64,000 nt of DNA from an uncultured Aquimarina sp. GTDB lineage: Bacteria; Bacteroidota; Bacteroidia; Flavobacteriales; Flavobacteriaceae. A program made the position numbers and the translations under genes. The stretch is from NCBI RefSeq assembly GCF_947500065.1, contig NZ_CANMQT010000003.1, positions 558,001 through 622,000 of the forward strand. Reading direction: 5' to 3'. Under the pieces are notes generated by a model that searched no databases, was not told the origin of the DNA, and worked only from the letters and a program-made list of their open reading frames with translations. Positions 18,553-28,924 of this stretch are shown one piece after another (position 1 is the stretch's first letter; every line of letters begins with the position of its first letter).

Positions 18553-19284
18553 ATGAAAAAAAGATCAATTTTATTTTTTGCTTTTTCCTTATCATTATTA
18601 ATTAGTTGTAGTAGTGATGATAACACTGTATTGATTCCATCTGCAGATATCATTGGAACCGTCGAACTCTATGATGATGATCAGAATATTGTTGACAATA
18701 CAAATATGACCGTTTCTATAGAAGGAACTTCTCCTTTAATAACCGCTACAACAGATCTAAACGGAAATTACAGCCTCAAAAATGTTCCTTTTGATACCTA
18801 TACTTTAGTTTATGAAAAAGAAGGTTTTGGAACATATAAACGCTTTGATATAGAACATAATGACACTGGTGAATTTACATTAATCCCCGAACAATTAAAA
18901 CTTGGCCAAATCTCCAATAGTGTTATAACAGAAAGTACCGCAGTAATAAACGGTAACTTCATCGTTCTTACTGTTACTCGTCCCGATACAGAAAACTTAT
19001 TAGTAAAAAGAATGCGAATATTTTATCACAAAAGCGAGGATGTGAGTAATGAAATTTACACCGAATTTTCACCTATTATAGGAACTACCGGAAATCCCGC
19101 TAATCTAACTTTTTCAATAGCTTTTTTTACAAGTTTAGGTTTCGAATCTGGCGAAACTTTATGGTTTAAAGTATATGGTGATAATTTCTATACTAATTCT
19201 TATCAGGATCCTGATTTAGGCATTACAGTATTTCCTAATGTAAACCCTATCACTACAGATGCGATTTCTATAGTCCTTCCATAG
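18553..19284 (+). CDS. Lipoprotein with carboxypeptidase-regulatory-like domain
   Basis: 243 residues from the ATG at 18553. An upstream in-frame ATG at 18469 would bury the signal peptide, so I chose the inner one. The sequence KKRSILFFAFSLSLLISCSS is a lipoprotein signal followed by SSDDN, a tail typical of surface-exported Bacteroidota lipoproteins. Residues about 35-90 are a CarboxypepD_reg/CNA-B-like beta sandwich (ATTDLNGNYSLKNVPFDTYTL). The remaining 140 residues are a beta-rich domain without a clear family. It is a single gene; function unknown, probably on the cell surface. Confidence 0.75.
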   Translation: MKKRSILFFAFSLSLLISCSSDDNTVLIPSADIIGTVELYDDDQNIVDNTNMTVSIEGTSPLITATTDLNGNYSLKNVPFDTYTLVYEKEGFGTYKRFDIEHNDTGEFTLIPEQLKLGQISNSVITESTAVINGNFIVLTVTRPDTENLLVKRMRIFYHKSEDVSNEIYTEFSPIIGTTGNPANLTFSIAFFTSLGFESGETLWFKVYGDNFYTNSYQDPDLGITVFPNVNPITTDAISIVLP

Positions 19285-19336
19285 ATGTAACAAGTTTAAA
19301 AAAAAATATCTAAACCTTTGTTTTTTAACTATTTAT

Positions 19337-19388
19337 AGCGGAGTCAAAAAATAATACATATTGATTATCCATATATTTCGACTCCGCT
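19337..19388. repeat. Imperfect extragenic palindrome with AGCGGAGTC arms
   Basis: Arms AGCGGAGTC (19337-19345) and GACTCCGCT (19380-19388), 34 bases apart. The core GCGGAGTC matches the extragenic palindromes that recur in flavobacterial genomes as TCGAGCGGAGTCGA, from memory. It lies after the lipoprotein gene and may end its transcript. Confidence 0.55.
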
Positions 19389-19496
19389 TAATGTTACGAT
19401 AATATGCATCTACAAAAAAAATACTTTATTAGTAATACTTCTTCATATATCCTGCTCTTTTATTCATTAAAAAAACTTTTTTGGTATTTTTAGAAA

Positions 19497-20333
19497 ATGA
19501 AACTATTTCAGAAAGTAATACAAATACTTCAAAAACCATTTCCAGAAGAAAGCAGGTCTATTTATTACAGAAATCTTATTTTTCTTAGTGTATTTATTAC
19601 TTTATTCCTTTACATCTTTCAACCTTTTGGAATTTCTACATTAACCTCTAAAAAGTTTCTTATTTGTCTGGGGTTTGGAAGTATGACTTTTCTTGGAGCT
19701 AGTATTTATGAAGCTTTTCTTCATTATATTTTTAAACATAGAAAACAACAAGAAAAATGGACTTTTGGTAAGTGGATACTTGACAACCTTTGTATCATGA
19801 TCATTATTAGTCTTACAAACTTCCTTTTCGCACGTCTTTTGATAATTGGACATATTAACTGGAGTCTTTTTCCTCAAATGATTTATAGTACGTTTATGAT
19901 TGGCATCTTACCATTAATTATTATTGGCGGATGGTCACTTTTAAAAAACGAAAAAAAGTATCAAAACATTGCTAATGAAATAAATCATTCCAAAAATGCT
20001 ATTTCTAAAAGTAATGAAGTTGAGAACCATTCCGTATTTGAGATACCAACCTATCAAATTCGATATATTGAAGCATTACAAAATTATACTAAAATAGGGT
20101 TTATAAATTCTCAAGGCAGTTTAGAAGTAAAAACTGAGCGCAGCACTTTGAAACGAATTTTAACAGAAACAGAAGGCACCTCAATTATCAAATGCCATAG
20201 ATCTTATTTGGTTAACAAAGATGCAATTATTTCTACCAAAGGAAATGCGCAAGGTTTGCTGCTTTCTCTTTCTGATTGTGAAAAAATAATTCCTGTTTCG
20301 AGAACACGTGTTTCTTATTTCAGAAACAACTAA
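19497..20333 (+). CDS. LytTR family DNA-binding regulator with membrane domain
   Basis: 278 residues. The N-terminal 160 residues carry four membrane helices (about 27-45, 53-75, 93-115 and 125-150). A linker leads to a LytTR domain (about 178-278): RYIEALQNYTKIGF, CHRSYLVNKDAI and IPVSRTRVSYF are its characteristic elements. There is no receiver domain, so signal input probably comes through the membrane part instead of a kinase. The amidohydrolase follows after 154 bases on the same strand and is its most likely target. Confidence 0.88.
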   Translation: MKLFQKVIQILQKPFPEESRSIYYRNLIFLSVFITLFLYIFQPFGISTLTSKKFLICLGFGSMTFLGASIYEAFLHYIFKHRKQQEKWTFGKWILDNLCIMIIISLTNFLFARLLIIGHINWSLFPQMIYSTFMIGILPLIIIGGWSLLKNEKKYQNIANEINHSKNAISKSNEVENHSVFEIPTYQIRYIEALQNYTKIGFINSQGSLEVKTERSTLKRILTETEGTSIIKCHRSYLVNKDAIISTKGNAQGLLLSLSDCEKIIPVSRTRVSYFRNN

Positions 20334-20354
20334 CCCTATATTTCTTCTTTGTAT

Positions 20355-20425
20355 TTCGTCCCAACAGCATGTAAACAATCACTTTTAGCTTGCATTCCGT
20401 CCCACAATTAACCGTCCGTCACATT
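20355..20425. promoter_or_regulatory. Putative LytTR direct-repeat operators
   Basis: Three related elements: TTCGTCCCAAC (20355-20365), TTCCGTCCCACAA (20395-20407) and GTCCGTCACATT (20414-20425). Their CGTC cores begin at 20357, 20398 and 20417, that is 41 and 19 bases apart, near whole helical turns. LytTR proteins bind imperfect direct repeats spaced this way. Confidence 0.45.
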
Positions 20426-20487
20426 GTCTTTGGTTCTAAATAATCTCATCTATAAGTTTGAGGTATTAATCTTTAAAATCAATCACC

Positions 20488-22029
20488 ATGAACTGGAAAA
20501 AATGGTTAAAATACACAGCAATTTTTTTATTCTTACTAATTTCAATTTCATTAATTTGGATTACTCGAGAAGGTAAGCGTATGTATGGAGGGCTCACCGA
20601 GCAAGTCGATTATAAACAATTTAAACCTCAAGAAGGATCATTCGCTATTAAAAACATTAATGTTTTATCCCCTGATGGAGATAGTATTATTTCTAAACAA
20701 ACGGTCTTAATAGAAAAAGGACTTATCACTGCTATTGATAGTACCCTAAATCTTTCATCAAAAACAAAAGTTATCGATGGTTCAGGAAAATATTTAATTC
20801 CAGGTTTAATCGATACTCATGTACATCTTTTTCAAAGTCCAAACGATTTGTTATTGTATGTGGCTAATGGTGTAACCGAAATTCGTGAACTAATTGGAGA
20901 AAAAAACCATTTGAAATGGAGAAAACAAATTGAAGATGGTAGGATTGGTCCTAAAATGTTTGTTGCCTCTCCTAGATTAGGAAGTTTTGAATCTATGGAA
21001 GGTTGGTTTATGAGTTGGTCTCAAGGTTATCTAAATATAAAAAATGCTAAAGAAGCCAGAAAAACGGTAAAAAGATTATACGATGAAGGTTATAATGGCA
21101 TCAAAATTTATAGCCAATTAACAAAAGAAAGTTATTTAGCAATAATAGAAACTGCAAATTCTTTGGGGATGCCCGTTTTTGGGCATATTCCATGGTCTCT
21201 GGAGCTTAATGATGTATGGACAAATGGACAGAGCGGAATCGCTCATTTTGAGGAATTAATGAACGCACTTAGTAGAGAATTTAGCAGTAACAGAAACATT
21301 GGTAGTTTTTATGGTAATGAAGATGATTTTTTAAAGTTTGCAGAAGAACGTTGTGAAGATTTAGCCAACAATTTAATACAAAATGATATCGCTATTACCT
21401 CTACACTATGGTTAACAGAAAGCTTTGCTAAACAACCATTTGATATTCATCAAGTTCTTAAAGATGTAGAACTGGAGTATGAAAACCCTGGAATTAGTGA
21501 ATGGGTTAACTACGTTCCTCAAGGTCTTGGTTGGCTTCCTGAAGTAAACCGTTATAAACTTCCGGAGAATCAAACTGCTGATGAACGTAAACGTAGTAAA
21601 AAGTATTGGGAAACATATGCAAAAGGATGTCAAATATTGGCACGTAATTTAGCCAAAAGAGGGGTTACCATTATGACTGGTACCGATGCTAATCTACCAC
21701 CAGCCGTGCCAGGATTCTCATTGCACGATGAATTGCAAAGTTTACATCGTTCTGGTATGTCAACAGCACAGGTTCTGAAATCAGCTACTAGAATACCTGC
21801 AGAAAGATTAAAAAGTAATTCAGGAAAGATTTCGCCAGGGTACATAGCTAATTTAATAATGCTTGAAAAAAATCCTTTAGAAAATATAGCAAACACTAAG
21901 ACGATTAACACGGTAATCAATAAAGGTCAGGTATTTGATCGAAGTTTGTTGGATAGCATATTAGCTTCGGTAAAAGATGCAAATAATTCCAGCAGAAAGA
22001 TTAACATCGATACGTTCTTAACAAAATAA
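20488..22029 (+). CDS. Membrane-anchored amidohydrolase family protein
   Basis: 513 residues. Residues 9-26 are an N-terminal membrane anchor. The amidohydrolase TIM-barrel metal ligands are visible: DTHVHLF (HxH, about residue 112), histidines in VFGHIPWS and GIAHFEEL, and the aspartate in TGTDANLP (about residue 393). The C-terminal composite sheet closes with LIMLEKNPLENI, as in imidazolonepropionase-like and Xaa-Pro dipeptidase-like members. It probably hydrolyses a cyclic amide or dipeptide outside the cytoplasm. The preceding LytTR gene is the likely regulator. Confidence 0.87.
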   Translation: MNWKKWLKYTAIFLFLLISISLIWITREGKRMYGGLTEQVDYKQFKPQEGSFAIKNINVLSPDGDSIISKQTVLIEKGLITAIDSTLNLSSKTKVIDGSGKYLIPGLIDTHVHLFQSPNDLLLYVANGVTEIRELIGEKNHLKWRKQIEDGRIGPKMFVASPRLGSFESMEGWFMSWSQGYLNIKNAKEARKTVKRLYDEGYNGIKIYSQLTKESYLAIIETANSLGMPVFGHIPWSLELNDVWTNGQSGIAHFEELMNALSREFSSNRNIGSFYGNEDDFLKFAEERCEDLANNLIQNDIAITSTLWLTESFAKQPFDIHQVLKDVELEYENPGISEWVNYVPQGLGWLPEVNRYKLPENQTADERKRSKKYWETYAKGCQILARNLAKRGVTIMTGTDANLPPAVPGFSLHDELQSLHRSGMSTAQVLKSATRIPAERLKSNSGKISPGYIANLIMLEKNPLENIANTKTINTVINKGQVFDRSLLDSILASVKDANNSSRKINIDTFLTK

Positions 22030-22043
22030 CATATTAACGATGC

Positions 22044-22075
22044 AAAAAGGTGATCTTTTCCAAGACCACCTTTTT
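22044..22075 (+). terminator. Terminator of amidohydrolase gene
   Basis: Arms AAAAAGGTG (22044-22052) and CACCTTTTT (22067-22075), plus an inner TCTT/AAGA pairing closed by a TTCC loop. One A/C mismatch is inside the stem. It also faces the end of katG. Confidence 0.75.
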
Positions 22076-22106
22076 TAAAAATATATTTGATTTTTTAACC
22101 CTATTT

Positions 22107-24350
<2,244 letters not shown>

Positions 24351-24445
24351 CTACTTTGCATAGATTAATCATATATTTAAATGAATCCGCAATCAATAAA
24401 ATCTATACTTCATATTTAATCATTTCAAAACTAACCCACTAAATA

Positions 24446-24477
24446 TTTGCGTAACCGAATGATTACATTTATATTCG
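24446..24477 (+). promoter_or_regulatory. Promoter of ArsR-AHSA1 operon
   Basis: TTTG at 24446-24449, 20 bases, then TATATTCG at 24470-24477 (seven of eight to TAnnTTTG). The predicted transcript start is near 24481, about 20 bases before the ATG. Confidence 0.65.
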
Positions 24478-24492
24478 TAACCAATCAGTTAC
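24451..24492. promoter_or_regulatory. Two ArsR-type operators, GTAAC-N6-RTTAC
   Basis: GTAACCGAATGATTAC (24451-24466) fills the spacer between the -33 and -7 boxes. GTAACCAATCAGTTAC (24477-24492) starts at the last base of the -7 box and covers the predicted start of transcription. Bound protein at either would block RNA polymerase, consistent with autorepression. Confidence 0.65.
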
Positions 24493-24501
24493 ATTTTAAC
24501 A

Positions 24502-24831
24502 ATGAGAAGAGATGTTTTTCAGGCTATAGCGGATCCCGTAAGAAGAGATATTATTGCTCTTTTGGCGGAACAAACTCTTTCCATTAATGTTATTGCAGAA
24601 AAATTTGATATCAGTCGTCCCGCTATTTCTAAACATATTAAAATTCTAGAAGAGTGCGGTATCATATCTATAAATAAACAAGGTAGAGAAAGATACTGCT
24701 TAATTCAACCAAGAAATCTACTTCCAGCATTTCTATGGATAGACCAATACAAAGATTTATGGGAAGAAAAACTAGATTCTTTCGAAGAATATTTAATCAA
24801 ACTACAATCTAAAACCAAAGAAAATGAGTAA
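24502..24831 (+). CDS. ArsR family transcriptional repressor
   Basis: 109 residues, one winged helix-turn-helix (about residues 5-90). VFQAIADPVRRDIIALL and ISRPAISKHIKILEECGII are classic ArsR/SmtB elements. The cysteine pair of metal-sensing ArsR proteins is absent, and the protein lies in the subgroup that partners AHSA1 proteins (PAD/SRPBCC pairs). Its stop overlaps the next gene by eight bases, so the two are translationally coupled. It probably represses its own operon through the GTAAC-N6-RTTAC sites. Confidence 0.9.
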   Translation: MRRDVFQAIADPVRRDIIALLAEQTLSINVIAEKFDISRPAISKHIKILEECGIISINKQGRERYCLIQPRNLLPAFLWIDQYKDLWEEKLDSFEEYLIKLQSKTKENE

Positions 24832-25279
24832 TTTAAACAATCGCACCTTATCCTTAAAAAGAACCTTTAACGCACCAATTCAATTAGTTTGGCAGGCTTG
24901 GTCCAGACCAGAACATATCACACATTGGTGGGGACCAAAAGGAATGGAAACCAAAATTATTGAACACGATTTTAGCGTAGGTGGAACATGGAAATATGCA
25001 ATGTTAATGCCTGATGGAAGCGAATTTATAGCCGATGGTATTTACACAGAAATTGTAGAATTAAAAAAAATAATTTCTTCGGCAAATTTTAAACCAATGA
25101 CTGAAGGTGTTGAAATACAAGCATTATTTGAAGAAGATGGTGATCAAACGAAATTTACTTTTAATGTTGTTCATCCTACTGAAGAGTATTGTCAACAACA
25201 AGAAAAAATGGGATTTATGAATGGTTGGGGATCTGTTTTTGATAGATTAAAAACTTTCGTTGAAACTTCCAATCGGTAA
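24824..25279 (+). CDS. SRPBCC / AHSA1-type protein
   Basis: 151 residues, a single START-like (AHSA1/Aha1 C-terminal) helix-grip fold. SLKRTFNAPIQLVWQAWSRPEHITHWWGPKG is the standard opening, given here in part, and the C-terminal helix is MGFMNGWGSVFDRLKTFV. The fold has a hydrophobic cavity for a lipid-like or aromatic ligand. These proteins are commonly encoded directly after an ArsR gene, as here. The ligand is unknown, and the link to the Hsp90 ATPase activator is only by fold. Confidence 0.87.
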   Translation: MSNLNNRTLSLKRTFNAPIQLVWQAWSRPEHITHWWGPKGMETKIIEHDFSVGGTWKYAMLMPDGSEFIADGIYTEIVELKKIISSANFKPMTEGVEIQALFEEDGDQTKFTFNVVHPTEEYCQQQEKMGFMNGWGSVFDRLKTFVETSNR

Positions 25280-25433
25280 TGGACTTATAAAGTTTTCTAA
25301 AAAACCCCAATTATTATATGATTGAATAAACCTTGACATGCTAGTAAACTACTTTTTCACTATTCCAAAAAAACGATACCTTTAACAAAAATCGCTAAAG
25401 AAAAATAAGGTTTAACAACAGGTATTAAGGTTT

Positions 25434-27149
25434 ATGGAAAAAGAAAACTATGGAGAAGTCTCTGCCACAAATAAAGAGTACGATACTATTATCATTGGTT
25501 CAGGTGCAGGAGGGCTCTCTGCTGCAATTTGTTTGGCTCGTTCTGGTCAAAAGGTCTTGGTGCTAGAACAGCACGATGTTCCTGGAGGATGGTGTCATAG
25601 TTTTTATCTTAATGGTTATCGTTTTACACCTGGAGTTCATTATGTAGGTTTGCTAAATAAAGGAGAGTCCACTAGTACGCTTTATGAAGGACTTGGTATT
25701 GCTAATGATATTTCTTTTTTCAGAATGAATCCTAAAGCTTATGAGCACTGCTGGATCGGTGATGAACGTATCGATATGCCTGCTGGATATGAAAACATAA
25801 AAGAAGTACTAGCTAAACGCTTTCCTGAAGAAAAAAAGGGAATTACCAATTATTTGAAGCTTGTTAGTGATGTTTGCTATGAGCTACAATTAATCCCCAA
25901 AGTAAAAGGGTTTTGGGCACATCTTACGATACCTTTTCGTACTAAGAATATGGGTAAATACAGTGTGTTCAGTTTAAGAAAAGTAATAAAAAAACATATT
26001 AAGAGTCCTTTACTTAAAGCCGTTCTAAATATACAAATTGGAGATCATGGTTTACCACCTTCTAAAGCTAGTTTTCCGCTACACGCTGCTGTTATGGGCC
26101 ATTATTCTAGTGGAGGTTACTATCCTATTGGTGGCGGTGGAGCATTGGTAAAAGCTATGACCAATGCTATTAAAAAACATAAAGGAGAAATAAGAACTAG
26201 TCAAAAAGTAAAACGAATTTTACTTGAAGGAGATAAGAAAAAGAAAGCTATTGGAGTACAATTAGAAAATGGCGAAAATATTTTTGCCGACAGAATTATT
26301 TCTAATGCAGATCCTGCTAAAACTTTTCTTGATTTAGTAGGAAGAAACAATATCAGTAAAAAACTAAGTAAGCGTCTTAATAAAACAAAATACTCTTGTA
26401 CTTCCCTAATGCTTTTCCTTACCGTAGATATGGATGTTCGTAAAGCTGGTTTAGATTCTGGTAATATCTGGATGATGGAAAACGAAGATCTCGACACGGT
26501 ATTTGAAGAAACACAAAAAATAGATCTTTTAGAAGGAGATACATTTCCAGGAATGTTTATAAGTTGTACAACCCTAAAGGATCCTATAAGTTTTGATGGC
26601 AGATACCATACGATAGAAGCCATTACTTATATCAATCATGAATCCTTTAATGCGTTTAAAAATGAAAATGATAGACGTTCTGAAACCTATTTATCTTTTA
26701 AGGATCAGCTCACAAAAAAAATGATTCGCACATTAGAAGGAGTTATTCCAGGAATCAGAGACAACATTGTACAAAAAGAACTAGGGACACCTATAACCAA
26801 CGAGTACTACATTAACTCTACTAACGGTTGTGTCTATGGAACGGAAAAAAGTTTCTGGCAAATTGGACCTTTTGCGTATAAATCAAAAAGCGAAATCGAA
26901 AACCTGCATTTATGTGGTGCTAGCGTATTATCTCACGGAGTAGCAGGAGCAGGTTATTCTGGTGCAGAAACTGCTGCCAAAATCCTGAAATGTAGACAGG
27001 AAGATCTTATACAGCCTGATGATTCTCAAAGTATTCGTATTTATGAAGCTGAAGATGATTCTGAATATCCTGATTGGATGCGCAAAAAGATTCAGGTAAA
27101 AAAAGATCGCTTAGCAGCTGGTGTTAGTGGATTTCCGGAAATAGAATAG
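25434..27149 (+). CDS. FAD-dependent oxidoreductase, carotenoid isomerase/retinol saturase-like
   Basis: 571 residues. The N-terminal Rossmann motif IIGSGAGGLSAAICLARSG (residues about 21-39) binds FAD, followed by VPGGWCHSF and GVHYVG, which are typical of the CrtISO/RetSat branch of the phytoene-desaturase family. The C-terminal block LHLCGASVLSHGVAGAGYSG completes the FAD site. The last 45 residues are charged and unusual for the family (IRIYEAEDDSEYPDWMRKK). It probably saturates or isomerises a polyene lipid. No other carotenoid gene is nearby. The two PPK2 genes follow after 68 bases. Confidence 0.83.
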   Translation: MEKENYGEVSATNKEYDTIIIGSGAGGLSAAICLARSGQKVLVLEQHDVPGGWCHSFYLNGYRFTPGVHYVGLLNKGESTSTLYEGLGIANDISFFRMNPKAYEHCWIGDERIDMPAGYENIKEVLAKRFPEEKKGITNYLKLVSDVCYELQLIPKVKGFWAHLTIPFRTKNMGKYSVFSLRKVIKKHIKSPLLKAVLNIQIGDHGLPPSKASFPLHAAVMGHYSSGGYYPIGGGGALVKAMTNAIKKHKGEIRTSQKVKRILLEGDKKKKAIGVQLENGENIFADRIISNADPAKTFLDLVGRNNISKKLSKRLNKTKYSCTSLMLFLTVDMDVRKAGLDSGNIWMMENEDLDTVFEETQKIDLLEGDTFPGMFISCTTLKDPISFDGRYHTIEAITYINHESFNAFKNENDRRSETYLSFKDQLTKKMIRTLEGVIPGIRDNIVQKELGTPITNEYYINSTNGCVYGTEKSFWQIGPFAYKSKSEIENLHLCGASVLSHGVAGAGYSGAETAAKILKCRQEDLIQPDDSQSIRIYEAEDDSEYPDWMRKKIQVKKDRLAAGVSGFPEIE

Positions 27150-27217
27150 TAGAAGTTAACAAATATTCTTCTTATCTTTATAACGCTACCTCACCAAAAA
27201 CAAACTTTGGTTATCAT

Positions 27218-28063
27218 ATGTTCACAATTGAAGAATTAAACAACGTCCAAAAACGGAAACAACTTATCGATTTAGCCCATCAAAAAAATATTGATATAAA
27301 TAAAATATTGGCTAAAATTAGATATGAGGAAGAACTTAGATTCTTACAAGCAGAATTAGTGAATTTTCAAAATTGGATCGCTAAAAAAAAATTACGAGTA
27401 GCTGTGATTTTTGAAGGTCGTGATGCAGCCGGAAAAGGAGGCTCTATAAAGCGTTTTACAGAACATCTTAATCCTCGCTCTATGAGAATAGTAGCATTAG
27501 CAAAACCTACCGAAATAGAAATAGGACAATGGTATTTTAGAAGATATATTAAAGAATTACCAAATCCAGGTGAAATCGTTTTTTTTGATCGTAGTTGGTA
27601 CAATCGCGCTGTAGTAGAGCCCGTAATGGGTTTTTGCAATAACAAGCAGTATAAAAAATTTATGGTACAAGTACCGGAATTTGAACATATGCTTTATGAA
27701 GATGGCATTATTGTTATAAAATTCTGGTTCTCTATCTCTAAAGAAGAACAGAAAAAACGTTTTGATGCCAGATTAAAAAACCCGCTTAAAATATGGAAAT
27801 TTAGTCCTGTGGATATGGAAGGGCAAAAATTGTGGAATAAATACAGCCATTATAAAGAACAAATGTTCTCTAAAACTCATACTACGTTTAGTCCTTGGGT
27901 TATCGTTAAAACGAATAATAAAAAAACCGCCAGACTAGAAAGTATGCGATATGTACTTTCTCAATTTGACTATATAGGCAGATCGAAAGCAAAAACAACA
28001 ATCATACCCGATCCAAATGTCATTTTACGATATTATAGATTTATTGAACAGATAGATATTTAA
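27218..28063 (+). CDS. ppk2: Polyphosphate kinase 2
   Basis: 281 residues, the PPK2 fold throughout. The Walker A segment is EGRDAAGKGGSIKRF (about 68-82), and the Walker B/lid segment is FFDRSWYNRAVVEPVMGF. PPK2 enzymes move phosphate between polyphosphate and nucleotides, mostly making ATP or GTP from polyphosphate. Residues 1-45 are a helical N-terminal extension. The second PPK2 gene begins three bases after its stop; the two share about half their residues by eye, so they arose by tandem duplication. Confidence 0.92.
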   Translation: MFTIEELNNVQKRKQLIDLAHQKNIDINKILAKIRYEEELRFLQAELVNFQNWIAKKKLRVAVIFEGRDAAGKGGSIKRFTEHLNPRSMRIVALAKPTEIEIGQWYFRRYIKELPNPGEIVFFDRSWYNRAVVEPVMGFCNNKQYKKFMVQVPEFEHMLYEDGIIVIKFWFSISKEEQKKRFDARLKNPLKIWKFSPVDMEGQKLWNKYSHYKEQMFSKTHTTFSPWVIVKTNNKKTARLESMRYVLSQFDYIGRSKAKTTIIPDPNVILRYYRFIEQIDI

Positions 28064-28066
28064 GAC

Positions 28067-28858
28067 ATGTCCGAAACTCAAAAAGCAAAACAAATAGATC
28101 TTTCTGAAGAAAACTTAACACTCCTAAACTCTCGTGTTGGTCTGAAGTATCTATTTATAGATAAAAAAATTGATTTACAAAAGATAATTCGGATGGCTCA
28201 GTATGAAACGGAGTTAAAAGAATTACAAGTAGAACTAATAAAACTACAAGAATGGACTGTAAAAAAAGGAAAGAAGATTATCATACTTTTTGAAGGTCGC
28301 GATGCCGCTGGAAAAGGAGGCGCAATAAGGAGAATAACTGCTCATATAAATCCAAGGCAATTCCGTATAATTGCATTACCTAAACCTTCAAAAGAAGAAG
28401 AAGGACAATGGTATTTTCAGCGATATGTCAATCAATTTCCTCAGCCCGGAGAAATCGTTTTTTTTGACCGTAGCTGGTATAATCGAGCAGTTGTGGAACC
28501 TGTCAATAATTTTTGCACACAACAGCAATATGAAACTTTTATAGGGCAGGTAAATGATTTCGAAAGGATGTTATTAGAATCTGATACTTATCTCATTAAA
28601 TTCTATTTTTCCATTACCAAAGAAGAACAGGCACGTAGATTTAAGGATATAAAAACGAGTCCTCTTAAAAGATGGAAAATGACCAGAGTAGATGAAAGTG
28701 CGCAAGAGTTATGGGATGAGTACACCAAGTATAAGGTAAAAATGTTCGAGCATACGAATACAAAAAAATCTCCCTGGATTATTATTGAGGCCGATAGAAA
28801 AACGAAAGCAAGAATTGAAGCGATTCAACATGTTTTAGACAAAATCCCTTATAAATAA
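28067..28858 (+). CDS. ppk2: Polyphosphate kinase 2 (second copy)
   Basis: 263 residues. The same core as the previous gene: EGRDAAGKGGAIRRI, FFDRSWYNRAVVEPVNNF and FYFSITKEEQARRF. The downstream lid region differs (VNNFC against VMGFC), which could reflect a different nucleotide preference, but the sequence alone does not show whether AMP, ADP or GDP is used. It is the last gene of the unit and ends in a very long terminator stem. Confidence 0.92.
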   Translation: MSETQKAKQIDLSEENLTLLNSRVGLKYLFIDKKIDLQKIIRMAQYETELKELQVELIKLQEWTVKKGKKIIILFEGRDAAGKGGAIRRITAHINPRQFRIIALPKPSKEEEGQWYFQRYVNQFPQPGEIVFFDRSWYNRAVVEPVNNFCTQQQYETFIGQVNDFERMLLESDTYLIKFYFSITKEEQARRFKDIKTSPLKRWKMTRVDESAQELWDEYTKYKVKMFEHTNTKKSPWIIIEADRKTKARIEAIQHVLDKIPYK

Positions 28859-28911
28859 CACTATAAAAACAAAAACGGGTCTAAATGACCCGTTTTTGTT
28901 TTTATAGTGTT
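28857..28911. terminator. Bidirectional terminator with a 25-base perfect stem
   Basis: Arms 28857-28881 and 28887-28911 are exact complements, with the loop TAAAT. The left arm begins within the stop codon of the second PPK2 gene. The T/A-rich outer part serves both strands, and the M61-like gene ends 14 bases beyond. Confidence 0.9.
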
Positions 28912-28924
28912 ATGTTTTTTTGAA

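Noticed and set aside
26201..26623. Minus-strand frame of 140 codons inside the oxidoreductase gene
   Set aside because: Antisense shadow of a strongly conserved FAD enzyme; no ribosome site or domain.
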